Counted from the stretch's first letter, positions 31,760 through 42,784 are shown. The stretch is DNA of 64,000 bases from Pycnopodia helianthoides (GCA_032158295.1 CM063248.1:20485273-20549272), one strand, 5' to 3'. The notes: generated by a model from the sequence alone, not told the origin. Numbers and translations: made by a program.

Positions 31760-32575
31760 CTGCCAGACTTACTTTAACTGGTAATTTGAGGATGGGGGGG
31801 GGGGGGTTTATTAATTTGTTGTACATAAATATTTTGATTAATCTTGCACTGTGTGAGAGGGATTGTTGTATTTCTATTGGTCTTTCAAAGACTTTACAGT
31901 AAGCTAGATTATTGAGTCAAAACCGGGTCTGTCAAATATTCTTTTTCTCTCTCTCGAAGAATGTCTTTCCTAATACCATCTCAACAACTGTTGACATAGT
32001 TTGTTGTAGTTAGCGCTGGATTCTCTGTAAAAAAATAAAATGTGCAGGTGATATTTGATATCATGCGGCGCTGTTAACCTCTCTAAACATCACAATGAGA
32101 AATTTAATCCTTTCAATTTCATGGATGGGAAAAACGAGAAAGATTTAATTTCAAACTACCACTTCGCCCGCACTCCCCTTCCCCCACTTATTATCAGTCA
32201 AACTACTTACGCTTGGTCAGAGAAGGAGAAAAACACATCCAAATTTTGTAATCCAAAGTGTCAATTTGCTTTTTGAATTCTAAGATTTCAGTCTCTACCT
32301 GAGCTTTATCCAGATTCATTTCGTTTGGGTTAATTTACAGCTATAGTGCATTTCATAGTTCAGAATGAGGCAAGGTTAAACTCTTCTTCTCAATATCAAA
32401 TGACGGCTTCTTTGCTAATGCTGTGCCTGGATAAGTTCCATTAGTATCTCTTAACATTGGAGGTATGCATGAAGCTTATTAGCAGTCACATGACCTCGTG
32501 GGACGTAGTCAAACTTCAGCTTCGTGTATGACACTCTCAGGCATTTTTTAAACCGTCAGGAAACGCAAGGCTCTG
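31760..32575. other. unassigned; G run at 31794
   Basis: Poly-G of about 13 at 31794-31806. No other feature. Confidence 0.5.
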
Positions 32576-33050
32576 TTAAAGAGAGGCACCGAGATCAAAG
32601 CTTTCATGTGCTCATTTTCCAATAAACAGAGTACTTATGAAAATGAACACAAGTCTCCTACCTCACATTAAAGTGGTGTAAAATGACACTTGTACTTCCA
32701 CAGAGAATGTTCTCAACATTCAAATATTTCAAGTATATGGGTCTGTATATTCTTGTCTGGGGAATATTCAGTTAATGCTTGTATTTTGTATGATATTCAA
32801 TCAAAACGGCATTAAAATTGACCTTTTGACTAATGAAAAGTTTCCCGTGTGTGGGAATGCACAGACCCTATTTACTGTTGAAATCCAGTGACATCACGTC
32901 TGAAGTTTCACTCAGAGTATCAGATGAAATTAAATTACACCATTTTAAAGTGGGTTAAGAAACTTAGAATATTTTTTTCCCAAGTCCACAAGGGCTCTAT
33001 CTTTTTGAAAATGAGTTCATAGCTGAATTTGACCTGACAGCCCTCTTTAA
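32576..33050. mobile_element. TTAA-flanked MITE (family E, copy 2)
   Basis: TTAA then AGAGAGGCACCGAGATCAAA and GCTCATTTTCCAATAAACAG at left; GAAAATGAGTTCATAGCTGA, TTTGACCTGACAGCCCTCT then TTAA at right. Shares the interior TTCAATCAAAACGGCATTAA / TTGACCTTTTGACTAATGAA with 2229-2753. Confidence 0.85.
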
Positions 33051-33689
33051 TTCATCTCTTTCCCAGCACCCCCCGTCTTACCTCCCCGTCGTCTTAGTTT
33101 ACCAACCCTCTCCCCAAATTAGGCATTGTGATGGACCATCTTCTTTGACAATAAAGATGAGAAGAAAAAACAAATTAAAGGACATATGTCTTTGGTTATT
33201 GGACACGTTCATTCACTCCCATCCTCGTGTGAAATATTCATCAAATTTGGTGGTCAAGTTTCAGTGAGAACAACAAAGTGCGGTTAATTGTTTCGTCGGG
33301 CATATTTCATTGCCGGTCCTTTTTTGCATGATAAGCAACAGTGATTTGGGGGCGTCTTTAAAACTGCTGTTACCTTGACTTCGACAATACATTGGGCGGA
33401 CAATTATCGCTGGTGGATTGGTACGGTTATGAAGCTTGTCACCAGTGAGCTCTCAGATTGAAACTGATCATTGGTTTACTCTTTCAATGATTATTGATCC
33501 TGTGTTTTTCTTGAACACAGCTTCTCAAACAACTGGTTTAATAAGCGGAATAAAGGAGTGGCGATGAGGTCTTCAATGGCCGGTCGGCAGGGTCGGTCCT
33601 TTATTGCACGGCCATGACCCTGCTAGGTTTTGAAAGGGTCATTTTAAACCGAGTCACTACCTCTTTTATTCCCATTGATAATACCCTTG
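33051..33689. other. unassigned sequence
   Basis: Nothing recognised. Confidence 0.5.
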
Positions 33690-34030
33690 TAGAGAGAGAG
33701 AAAGAAAATTGAAGTCATAATTATGACTTTGTACAACTCATCCTTATGAAGTATAACTTATAATTATGACTTAGTATTTGGTGTGTGTTATTTTGGCCAT
33801 ACTGGAACAGTTTGACAGTTTCATGTAAATCTGAGAGGGTCACCTGGGAACTTTTCAGAAATTTGGTTGATTTGACATGGAATGACCCATTAAGTCTTAA
33901 TTGAACCTTACATATCTCATAAATATGACTTAATTGGCAAAAATCATAATTATGACAATATGCTAGGTCATAATTATGAGGTATAAGTCATAAATATAAC
34001 TGTCTTTTATTTTTCTCAATGTCCCTTTAA
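33690..34030. mobile_element. TCATAATTATGA-rich TTAA element (family K, copy 1)
   Basis: Starts inside GAGAGAGAAAGAAAATTGAA and ends TTTTCTCAATGTCCCT then TTAA, the inverse of the start of copy 2 (TTAA then AGGAACATTGAGAGAGAAAG at 37350). It contains several copies of the palindrome TCATAATTATGA or a near variant. The outer left end, with its TTAA, is missing. Confidence 0.72.
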
Positions 34031-34198
34031 TTCTTCTGCACCATACGAATATGCCTGATAACACATATAACTCAGTGTTCTTTCTAATCGTGACCAGCTA
34101 ATATGCAACAGAGTGTGTACTAGAGAGCAAGAAGATTAACTTTGCAGAGAAAGATTGACATTTCCAATTCTATGTAATGAAGATACACGTTCTCAGCA

Positions 34199-34345
34199 TT
34201 AAAGGGCACATTGCCTTCGGACTGGGTGCTTTGGGCTACAAAAGGCATTTTTATGAAACAAATATGATATTTTAAGATTTTTAAATTAGAAAATAGAATA
34301 TAATGATACCATGGACAGAACACGGTCGGCCATTTGTAAGTTGAA
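34199..34345 (+). mobile_element. half of TTAA foldback element (family F, copy 2)
   Basis: TTAA then AGGGCACATTGCCTTCGGAC, continuing to GAACACGGTCGGCCATTTGT. It matches the left arm of the family seen at 41880-42271 and 56459. Confidence 0.75.
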
Positions 34346-34479
34346 CATTTGTTATGCTAGCAACTTTTGAGGGACTGGGCTTCATGGTTGGGAAGAGTTA
34401 AGAGACGGCACAGCATTGGCTCGTGAACAATTTGAGAGCAAGCTAGTCGAAACATTGAGACCAAAAAAAAACTCACTCC

Positions 34480-34710
34480 GCGGCAGTGCAGTTAGTTACA
34501 AGAAGTCCCCCTGATCCACAAAGCTAAAGTAGTAGTCCAGGCCGATTTCCTACCTCCCGCCCAGGTAGTAGTTAATAAGCAGGACAGTTCTTTTCAGAAC
34601 TGAGAAGTCTCCCGAATTCCAAAAAAACCTACTCCGCGGTAGTAGAATAAATAGCAAGACAAGTTCTCTAAAGAACAAATCTACACAGCAAGTAGATATT
34701 TTTTACACAT
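34480..34710. repeat. diverged relative of the 30.2-kb minisatellite
   Basis: CTACTCCGCGGTAGTAG, ATAAATAGCAAGACAAGTTC and GACAGTTCTTTTCAGAACTG resemble the units at 30186-30655. Confidence 0.65.
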
Positions 34711-34984
34711 GGTGTTACCGCAAACCGAATATATACTAACAATTTGAGAGTTAAACTTTTGTGAAAATGGCGGTTCGATGTTCCGCTGGTTGTATTTTCA
34801 GAAGCAAATTATTGTTTTTTTGAATCACTACTCACTAAAAACAACACACTGTAGGTGTCTTTAGTCCAAGAACAACTCTTAAAAAGGATAAGGTCAGAAG
34901 TAGTTCCAAAAAGCAAAGTTTCAAGAGATTTGAAGGCAGTGTGCACCTTTAAGAGCACTTGGTTTTGACTTGCCTCAGACAGAG
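34711..34984. other. unassigned sequence
   Basis: Nothing recognised. Confidence 0.5.
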
Positions 34985-35076
34985 AGTGTCATGGCTGAGG
35001 GGTCTAGTTCCCCTGGACTCAAGCTCTGATTTTGTCATGAGTGTGAGTTCGGGACCAGATCATTGCACTCGAGTGA
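34985..35076 (+). mobile_element. degraded tRNA-Leu SINE head
   Basis: GTGTCATGGCTGAGGGGTCT, GGACTCAAGCTCTG and GTGAGTTCGGGACC keep the order of A box, CAA anticodon and B box. The body is missing. Confidence 0.7.
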
Positions 35077-35250
35077 GACGTTCCAAACCAGAATGTCTTA
35101 TTCCTACGCTTGAAACGTAACGCATATATATATTGGGTAATAATATCATCGTTACTTTTACAAAGTGACAACATTTTTTAAGTCTGTTTTTGTGCAAATT
35201 TGTGATGTACTAGTGTGATTACTCTAATTAGCATAACCAACAAATCATAT

Positions 35251-35908
35251 ATATCGTCAGCGTTTTCACGAAGTAGCACGCACTGCTATACCAGCAAAAA
35301 AATAACAATCAGAGAAAACGGCCTCTGAAGTTGAACATTTTTTAGAAACCCACTTTCCTTCAAAACTTCGAAGTATTTCCATTTAAATTTCTCAATGTAG
35401 ATACTTGATGACTTGAACTTAAAAAATTAATCTTATTATGACTCATTTGCATAATTAATTAAGAAACTAGGCACGAAAGAAGTTCCGTGCTACTTCGTGA
35501 AACCAAAAAAGTGCGAAATATGTCTTTTTTCGTTTTCACGAAGTAGCACGCGCCTATACTACAACACAGCATTTTGTGTTACTTCATGAAAACTAGGTCA
35601 GCGCGCGCGCGCGCTCACACAAGTTGCGTGCTACTTCGTGAAAACGTTTTTACCTCACTTTGACTTGAGTGCGTGCCGTGCATACAATGGTAAACAGAAG
35701 TTGGGTGCTACTTCGTGAAATCAAAAAATGCCACAATTGTGTCAAAGTCGAAAACACTCATTAGCTTAATTGAAAAAGTAAAGCTGTCTGAGCTTTGAAA
35801 CTTCATGGAAGTGTAGGTCTTCATGCATTATCAAATTAAACAAATTAAAATGTAAAAAAAAAATCCTTAAGCACATAGCGTGCTACTTCGTGAAAACGCT
35901 GACGATAT
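35251..35908. mobile_element. 658-bp TIR element with seven copies of a CACGAAGTAGCACG motif
   Basis: The left end (ATATCGTCAGCGTTTTCACG then AAGTAGCACGC, 35251-35281) is the exact reverse complement of 35878-35908: 31-bp perfect TIRs. TA lies at each boundary, compatible with a Tc1/mariner-type TA target, though this is not proven. Inside, the terminal motif recurs at about 35487 (minus), 35534 (plus), 35578 (minus, diverged), 35627 (minus) and 35704 (minus). A GCGCGCGCGCGCGC run sits at 35598-35612. No transposase frame. Confidence 0.9.
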
Positions 35909-36226
35909 TTCCCTTTTTTGTTTTTAGGAAGTGACAAATCAAAATGTTGCAACTTTTTTCATTGAAATACCTAGCGCCTGGCATGGTGCTAACACAGGGG
36001 TGGTTTGACTTTTGCATTTTTTTTTTACGAAGTAGCAAATCTGTTCAAGTTGCATTTAGTGACAAACCTATTTGGTTTGTACACAACGGTCTGTGGGCAA
36101 GTCTGGTTTTGGGTTGTTATGAAATGAGAAATATGTTTAGGAATTAATAACTCCGAAATAGAATCGGCAGTTGCAAACTGCTAACCTAAAGGACCTATCA
36201 ATGCAAACAAATTGATAATGGCCTGC
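35909..36226. other. unassigned; stray motif copy
   Basis: TTTTACGAAGTAGCAAAT at about 36025 resembles the motif of the preceding element but lies outside its TIRs. Confidence 0.5.
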
Positions 36227-36558
36227 AGGGCTCGCCCTTAACACTAGCCCGGCCGTACATTGTCTAGTAAAAATTGCCATGGCTAGTAAACACCACCTCT
36301 CAACTTGCCCTGTGGGCTACTAAAAACTGTGCAACCTCCTTGCTTAAAATGCCCATTTCTTCCTTTTTAGATGTGAATAATTAATGTATGAAATGTGTTA
36401 ATCATTCTTGAGTGTATGAATATAACTTCATTTGGTCATTAAACTGGTTGCGATCAGAACATTACATTTATGGCAATTCTGGGCTACTAAAACTTCCTGG
36501 GGGCAAGTAAAATACACAGTTTACTGGCCTACTTTACAAAAAGCTTAAGCGCAAGGCT
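36227..36558 (-). mobile_element. 332-bp MITE, inverted partner of 24690-25030
   Basis: Near-identical reverse-complement copy of 24690-25030: AGGGCTCGCCCTTAACACTA at left and GCGCAAGGC at right. The flanks GCCTG (left) and GCCTG (right) may be a short target duplication. Confidence 0.9.
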
Positions 36559-36725
36559 GCCTGACGTTTCAGGAGTCTTTCTCAAGGAAAACGAAAACAC
36601 GTACACAAGTACACTGGTGTAACAGAAGCAGTCAAGTGGAAAGAAAAAGAGAGAGAGAGAGAGGCAGAAAGCACACAGAAAAAGCAAGGGATGAACAATG
36701 AAGAAGGAAAAAAGTTGCAAGATTG
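36558..36725 (-). repeat. dispersed repeat shared with 19000-19156
   Basis: Minus-strand order: GTTCATCCCTTGCTTTTTCT, GTGCTTTCTGCCTCTC, a CT-repeat, GACTGCTTCTGTTACACCAG and CTTGAGAAAGACTCCTGAAA. It abuts the MITE. Confidence 0.75.
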
Positions 36726-37349
36726 AAATAATGTGGACAGTTCTGTCTACGGAAGAATTCAGCTAAGTGTTGACAGTAAACTCTAAAAGAAAAAGAAAAA
36801 GTTAGCAGTCCCCTGAACAATACTTGAAGAAAAAGTTCAACTTCACACGGGATTTTTCTTTAAAAACGACAACGAAAAACTCACGGTATTTCTTGCCGCG
36901 GGGGTTTATTTGTCACTTCGCGAAAAAACGGTGACAATATGTTTCAGAGGAAGTTGACTGAGCATGTGTGGCTGCTGATTGTGATGCAGCACATTACAAG
37001 GTGTTACACCAATGGCCTCATCTGTCAATTCAACTCCTACCTGTCGTAAGGCGTTGAGAAGCTTGTTGCACAACCTGCTGTATTAGTACTGAGAATAATT
37101 TATCACTATGAATGATTGTCTCTGCATTATGAACAGGAAATCAGCAGGGCCTGATTGTTCACATCAATTGTTCACGTCATCAGCAGTCAGCTTTTTCCTT
37201 GTTGATGCTGGGTTGACTGCACTATACCTAACTAAACGATCATTGTCGTTCATATTACAATAATCCTCAAAGTGTGATTTGAAGTCGTACATCACTACTT
37301 TGTTTATTGATGAGTGTGTACAGAATTGTAGCTGCTATATATGGAAGTG
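36726..37349. other. unassigned sequence
   Basis: Nothing recognised. Confidence 0.5.
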
Positions 37350-37512
37350 TTAAAGGAACATTGAGAGAGAAAGAAAATGAAAGTCACAATTATGACTTAC
37401 ATCTCGTAAATGTGACTTATATATCCTATGAATATGACTTAACTATTGGTACAAATCATAATTATGACTAATGCTGAATCATAATTATGAGATTTATGTT
37501 ATAGTTATGACA
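37350..37512. mobile_element. family K element, truncated (copy 2)
   Basis: TTAA then AGGAACATTGAGAGAGAAAG, followed by repeated TCATAATTATGA-like palindromes. The right end is missing where a tRNA-like SINE head begins. Confidence 0.7.
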
Positions 37513-37533
37513 TTGGGTTGAACGAAGAAAAAT

Positions 37534-37645
37534 TGACTAGAGCGGGATTTGAACCAACGACCTCCAGATTAACATGCTGGTGCTCTACCAATGAGCTATC
37601 TAGCCCTGTGTTAGCAGTTTCCCTATTTTGTAAATATCTTTGTTC
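37534..37645 (-). mobile_element. tRNA-Asn-like SINE head (S4)
   Basis: On the minus strand: GGGCTAGATAGCTCATTGGT (A box), CAGCATGTTAATCTGGAGGT (GTT anticodon), CGTTGGTTCAAATCCCGCTC (B box). The upstream flank (TTTACAAAATAGGGAAACTG) is similar to that of 61298-61410. Confidence 0.8.
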
Positions 37646-37663
37646 GGGGGTATTAGATACTAG

Positions 37664-37860
37664 TATCCTCACTTGGTGTATCCCAACATATGCATAAAAT
37701 AACAAGCCTGTGAAAACTTGGGCTCATTTGGTCATCAAAGTTGAACAAAATAATGCAAGAAAAAACACCCTTGTTGCAAAGAATTGTGTGCTTTCAAATG
37801 CCTGAAAAGCCTTTCTCAGATTCAAATATTTTAGTGAGAAATTACCTCTCATTGGTTTTG
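37664..37860 (-). mobile_element. family A MITE fragment
   Basis: CTTGGTGTATCCCAACATAT, CAAGCCTGTGAAAACTTGGG and AAAACACCCTTGTTGCAAAG mirror the right half of 10835-11209 in reverse orientation. No TIR remains on the left. Confidence 0.75.
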
Positions 37861-38155
37861 TACACGTTTTCCAACTGGGGACCTTTCCCCAAAACGGGGA
37901 CCCTATTGTCCTCTTTTGTTACAGGTCCCCGGTTTGAAAGTGTACCCTACCCACACACACATACGCTTCATTTTTAACACATAGGCAAGATATGCAACAT
38001 ACTTGATTGAAAATTTTCTTGAACCATTCATTAGACACGCACATGACACAAACATGCCAGCACCACGGAAGATTGAACAAATTTGATCATAATAATAGAA
38101 ACAGTAAATTCTCACTCTTGTCAATATATCAGGCATTGAGCTTGTCAGCTGATCT
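37861..38155. other. unassigned sequence
   Basis: Nothing recognised. Confidence 0.5.
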
Positions 38156-38346
38156 GGGCCCAATTTTATAGAGCTGCTTAGGCATAAAAAGTAGCTAAGC
38201 ACAACAAACTTATGCTTATCAGAGTAAGGTTACCAGCCAAACTACCATGTCACGTGTACAATTTGTGACTGGTATCCTGCTCATCTCTGCTTAGCAGACA
38301 CTCGCTAAGCAATATTTTCTGCTTAAGCAGCTCTTTGAAATTGGGA
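38156..38346 (+). mobile_element. D-family TIR element, intact copy
   Basis: GGGCCCAATTTTATAGAGCT at left and AGCTCTTTGAAATTGGG at right are inverted repeats. The core GTTACCAGCCAAACTACCAT and GTGACTGGTATCCTGCTCAT is the best-preserved form. 191 bp. Confidence 0.88.
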
Positions 38347-38822
38347 CAACATGGTTCTGCTTAGCGCAGAGTTATGTGCTTAGATCCCCATCATGTGCTT
38401 CACAGGGTGCCATATATAAAGCACAGAATTCTGCAGTGAGCAATGACATGGAGTTGGGTTTCTTAGCTGTGCCATTGAAAATGGAAAAACCCAGTAACAA
38501 AGTCTTGCTGTGAGTGTGGGGCACTTTTTTTGACAGTGTGTAGTTGCATGCCTAAAATATAGCTCTGCATGTGGATCGCCATGACAATAAGATTATAAAC
38601 AAAAGCTGTGATCCAGCTGCTGTTGATTTTCAAACTTTCCTTTCTGGAATTTAAGTCTTAGCGTTTGGTTTCTGGTGATTTACAAATCCACGTTTTAAGA
38701 CCATGCAATAATAATGAAGTACAAAGTTAGTGAATTGTTTTGTTTTGCATTGATCACAAGTTGTTCCCAGTTTTTTCTTTGATTTCTTTCTTTGAGAGTC
38801 TGCATTATGTTGAAGTAAACAT
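38347..38822. other. unassigned sequence
   Basis: Nothing recognised. Confidence 0.5.
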
Positions 38823-39607
38823 AGGAAGATTAAGTGCATACTTAATCAGGTTTATGGAACACGGGAACCATGCGTGCATCCCTTACAGTTTGTTTACAAA
38901 CAGTAATACAAAGTGTAGCGTGGTTTTTTTACAACGCGATCCCCTGAGTAGACAGGGTCAGTTTGAGTAGACAGGGTCATGTTGAGTAGACAGGGTCATG
39001 TTGAGTAGACAGGGTCATTTGAGTAGACAGGGTCATGTTGAGTAGACAGGGTCATGTTGAGTAGAAGGTCATGAGTAGACAGGTCAGTGGTACAGGTCAC
39101 GTTGAGTAGACAGGGTCACGTTGAGTAGACAGGGTCACGTTGAGTAGAAAGGGTCACGTTGAGTAGACAGGGTCACGTTGTGGCGGGTCGTTGATTGAGG
39201 TCACTGCGTAAGCAGGCACGTTAGTAGACGCACTTGAGTAGCAGGAGGAGAAAGGTCCCTACAGTAGCACAGGCATTGTGCAGGTCACTTAAACTGGTCT
39301 TTAGTGCAGGCATTGCATAGAACACACGAAGTAGACAGTCACGTTGAGTAAGGTCTTAGTTTGAGTTGACATACTTGTTAAGGCACGTTAGGCAGGTTTT
39401 GGTAAAACTGAAACATCTGTTGAGTAGGGGTCCACTTGATAAAGGTACGATTGATGGTAGTTGTTCGATTGGGTCTAGCGAACCGCGCCACTACGTCATC
39501 GCCTCTGATTGGAGGAAAGTTTCCTACATAGCAACAGCATTGTCTGTGCGCTAAACTCTGTCTTTCTGCGCCATTGCAACGAAACACGAACGCGACAGTC
39601 AGGCTGC
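38823..39607. mobile_element. VNTR-bearing dispersed element, long form
   Basis: Left part AGGAAGATTAAGTGCATACT..GGTTTATGGAACACGGGAAC and right part GGTCTAGCGAACCGCGCCAC..GATTGGAGGAAAGTTTCCTA match 60494-60778. Between them is a long array of GAGTAGACAGGGTCA(T/C)GTT (about 19 bp). It is regular from 38945 to 39180, then breaks into fragments with many small indels to about 39450. There is no coding frame, and TIRs were not found. Confidence 0.85.
38945..39365. repeat. 19-bp minisatellite, GAGTAGACAGGGTCATGTT
   Basis: About twelve recognisable copies up to 39180, then a scrambled zone where units lose single bases. The indel-rich tail could be decay or long-read consensus error. Confidence 0.9.
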
Positions 39608-39737
39608 GTGTATGGTCTTATTTTTTGAGATCGATACTTTGTTAACTGATTTGCATGTTTCTGTGTAAAACTGCAAAATCTGTTCAGCCTTGGGGTCCAC
39701 TTCTCAAGTTACGATTCCCCCATGGTTGTATGTTCGA
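39407..39737. repeat. direct repeat at the edge of the VNTR element
   Basis: TAAAACTG(A/C)AA.ATCTGTT, GGGGTCCACTT and TACGATT..ATGGT recur at 39407-39468 and 39664-39737, about 257 bp apart. The right copy is the more regular. Confidence 0.65.
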
Positions 39738-40110
39738 ATAATTTAAAGGATTCAAAGAAACAAATTCTGCAGGTTGTGACTGATCAGTCATTGATCTCCA
39801 AGTGGGTTTTATGAGAAGCAGACTGCTTGGATGTATGTATACCTTGCAATTGCTAACAAACCAGCTATACCAAGATTTGAATCTGTATCATTGTTTGTTT
39901 GATTAAAGCGACACATTCGGCTGTTAACATTAAAACGGAGCCACCTTTACTACTAGCTACAGTTTTTAAACATTGTAAACATCTTGTAGTCACAGTTTTG
40001 AAAACATTGCCATTTCTGTAACATAGCTTGATTCAGAGTGGCAATTTCAAAAATGTCTGACCCCTTGCACAACCCCTAGCGCACCTTTACACGCCTATCC
40101 CTTCCACCAT
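39738..40110. other. unassigned sequence
   Basis: Nothing recognised. Confidence 0.5.
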
Positions 40111-40189
40111 TTTGGGATCAAAATGTACGCAAAGGAATGGACTCCCAAATCGGTGGATATGGTAGATGCGCATTGTGCAGAGGTGCGTT

Positions 40190-40600
40190 CCCCGTTGTGC
40201 ATGGGTCAATACTTTATCTCGATCCAAAGAAAGTAAGCATGCATCTTAATTCAGAAAAAGTGAGCATAGGATTTGCTGTTTACCAACGTTCCTGCTTGTG
40301 TAGTATCTTAATTTGTGCATGGTATTATCAGTAGCCAATCCTACAGTAACCACTGTTGCACCTTATCTTGATTCAAAGAGAGTAAGCGCACTAGAAATTA
40401 CCAACTTTACCGCATTAGTAGCAGCTACGCCAACAGTAACCACTGCCGTATCTTATCTTGACTCAGTAAGAGTGCCCACTGGTTGTTGTTTACCAACATT
40501 TCATGCATAAATAACATTTTGATATATAGAGATTATGCACCACTGGCAAAAGCTATACCAACCCTTAAACCACTGATGTACCTAATCTTGATTCAAAGGG
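40190..40600. repeat. degenerate repeat with CCTTATCTTGATTCAAAGAG motif
   Basis: The motif recurs with variation near 40206, 40358, 40450 and 40572, spaced roughly 90-150 bp, with ACCAAC and ACAGTAACCACTG between. Similar motifs lie at 52912 and 53176 (plus) and 62104 (minus). Confidence 0.65.
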
Positions 40601-41560
40601 TTGGGCTTTCCATAGGTATAGTTTTTCCACTATGTTGGTTTGTGTTCCACATCTGAAGTCAAAGATATTAAGCAGACAGATAGCAGCAACCTCACTGTAT
40701 AGATTCTGTACCTTCTTTTCTTCTTAAAGCGGCTGAGCTTACTGTCGAAGGGTTAGGTGAACTTTTCATGTCTTATTTTTCTGGTCAGTAGCCTGACATC
40801 TTCAAAGTATAGTAATATCAGAAAGGTGTAGAGTGTTAAACCTCGGGAGAATTGTGCTCTGTGTGGACCATTAGTCACTGTCCCAGTACTTTAGTGGTCC
40901 TAGGATCATCTCTGGATACAGAGAAACTTAACTGGGATTGTTTGCTCTAATAATGGCAAGATTTGTCAAAAGGCGGCCAAGGGATTATCTAGGCTGATAC
41001 TGCAAAACCGCGGCAGGGGCCAGAAGCTACAATTTGTTGGCTTGACATTTGTGGACAAACATTAATTTTAAAAACTAACTTGGGGGGGCTAAGGGGACCA
41101 TTGTAAGAGGATATTCTAGGAACCAATACTGATGGGGTTGTCTTTGCAAATAGTGGTTTAGGGAAATTATCAGAGACGGAGCAGGAAAAATGCCCCACAC
41201 TAGCACAAACTTTGAAAATAATTTAACCGAAATCCATGCGCGCTTACAAGAGCAGTACAAGTTGTGCTTACACAGGTTATGTTTGTGGTTTATTTCTTTA
41301 AACTGAGTCAAGCGAACTGGAGTGAACTTTGGGATTTGAACATTCCATTTGAACGAATAATTTGTCACTTAGTTTGTTTGGGAAGTGTTCATTCCTATTC
41401 TCTAGTTTGAAATAAACGTACCTATCACCACTTCCGACTTGAGAGAATTTTGTTCAAGTTATAAGGTTCACATATCCAAAGAGTTACCAAAGGTTATATA
41501 ATGCAAAACAATTAGGTGCTAAGCTCCTTTTTGTGCTTAAGTAGCTCTTTGCAATGCCTT
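40601..41560. other. unassigned sequence
   Basis: Short minus-strand frames at 40989-41368 have no recognisable product. Confidence 0.5.
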
Positions 41561-41561
41561 T

Positions 41562-41860
41562 TGCAAGTTAGAATTTGATTAATATCTGGTACAATGACTT
41601 CCTTAGTCACAAGTTAGCACTTTGATTTCTTCACAATTTGATTTCTTACAACTTTGGAGACAGTGTGTTCACATGATTCGGGGCAATCTTTTTCATAGTT
41701 ACGTAAGAGACGGAGAACACCCATCTGGAGGTTGCTATACAAAAGCTTGCCCTGAACCATGTGACATAGTAACTGTCAAAGTCTGAGGAATTCAAATTAA
41801 AGCAGTAACTATGTGACTTAGCAAGTCATTGTACCACACACTATTCAAATTTAACTTGCA
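41562..41860. mobile_element. TIR element with ~50-bp TIRs (family J, copy 1)
   Basis: TGCAAGTTAGAATTTGATTA then ATCTGGTACAATGACTTCCT then TAGTCACA at left. TGTGACTTAGCAAGTCATTG then TACCACACACTATTCAAATT then TAACTTGCA at right. Copies also at 51617 and 63632. Family F follows 20 bp later. Confidence 0.88.
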
Positions 41861-41879
41861 TCTGTCATCCATCACAACT

Positions 41880-42271
41880 TTAAAGGGGCGCATCGCCTTA
41901 AAGTCTTGTAGAATTTTTGCCATTTGTCCTTTTTGAGAGCTTCATGCCTAAAACACCTGCAGTGTGTTATAATTAGTGAGTATTGACAAAAAGTATAAGT
42001 TTGACTTTGGAAATACAACCAGCCGAACATACGGTCCGAAATGGCGGACCGTGTTCTGTCATGAAATTAAACCAAAACAAATTGGTTAGTGGCCTGACGT
42101 TTCGACCCTGGCAGAGTCTTTCTGAAATTAAACAAAAACAGTATTTTCAAGGGATATTTACGTGAATCATTTTATTCTACCTATAAAATATCTTTCCAAC
42201 CATATTCATTTCATGACATATGCATTCTACATAGCCCATGCAAAACGCCCAGTCCGAAGGTACCTCTTTAA
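41880..42271. mobile_element. TTAA-flanked foldback MITE (family F, copy 1)
   Basis: TTAA then AGGGGCGCATCGCC at left; CAGTCCGAAGGTACCTCT then TTAA at right. Interior palindrome ACGGTCCG..CGGACCGT at 42031-42052. A minus-strand copy of the GAGAAAGACTC motif lies at 42090-42126. The termini differ from each other more than in families B and C. Confidence 0.75.
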
Positions 42272-42780
42272 GGTCAACAAATTTAGAAATGCATTCACAG
42301 TAGCTCAGCCCTGCCCCACTTAATTGACAAGTGTGCTTTATAAAACATGGAGACCCACTTGGAGGAATCTGTGGTCAGGGACATTCATAGACATGATGCT
42401 CAATGTTTGATACTAAAGATGTCTTGTCTGTCGTTTCTTTCAACTTTGTTTTTTTTTTTTAAGAGAAAATTCAAATATGAAATACCCAAAAAGCTACCTT
42501 AGCACAACGATTTTTCTCAGCTATAACAGATAAGCTTGTTTACAATTTTGTTATTATTGTTTTATTAATTTCTGGTAATGAAACCAAGGATTATTATAAA
42601 AGCAAATTAAAGTGCTATAGCTCGGGAAGCCTGAGGGAACTAGTAGGCAAGAGTGCTTTTGCAATGAACAAGAAACACAGAGGTAAATCTTTATGACAGG
42701 TGTTCTGGGTTCTGCACTACCTATTACAGAATCATGGTTTTATGTTCCATCTGGAGGAAAAACATTAAATTGATGTCATG
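42272..42780. other. unassigned sequence
   Basis: T run near 42450. Nothing else recognised. Confidence 0.5.
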
Positions 42781-42784
42781 TTCA

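Noticed and set aside
31572..31784. Plus-strand frame with AIVLYNSLQALLTL, reminiscent of LINE LWNSLP
   Set aside because: Only the short NSL match is present, without RSTR or FTVP blocks; the minus strand reads better.
37534..37606. Possible genuine tRNA-Asn gene
   Set aside because: A and B boxes and GTT anticodon are present, but the acceptor stem does not pair and sister copies share non-tRNA flanks, so it is a SINE head.
38945..39180. CRISPR-like array of short repeats
   Set aside because: Units are contiguous with no spacers and the genome is eukaryotic.
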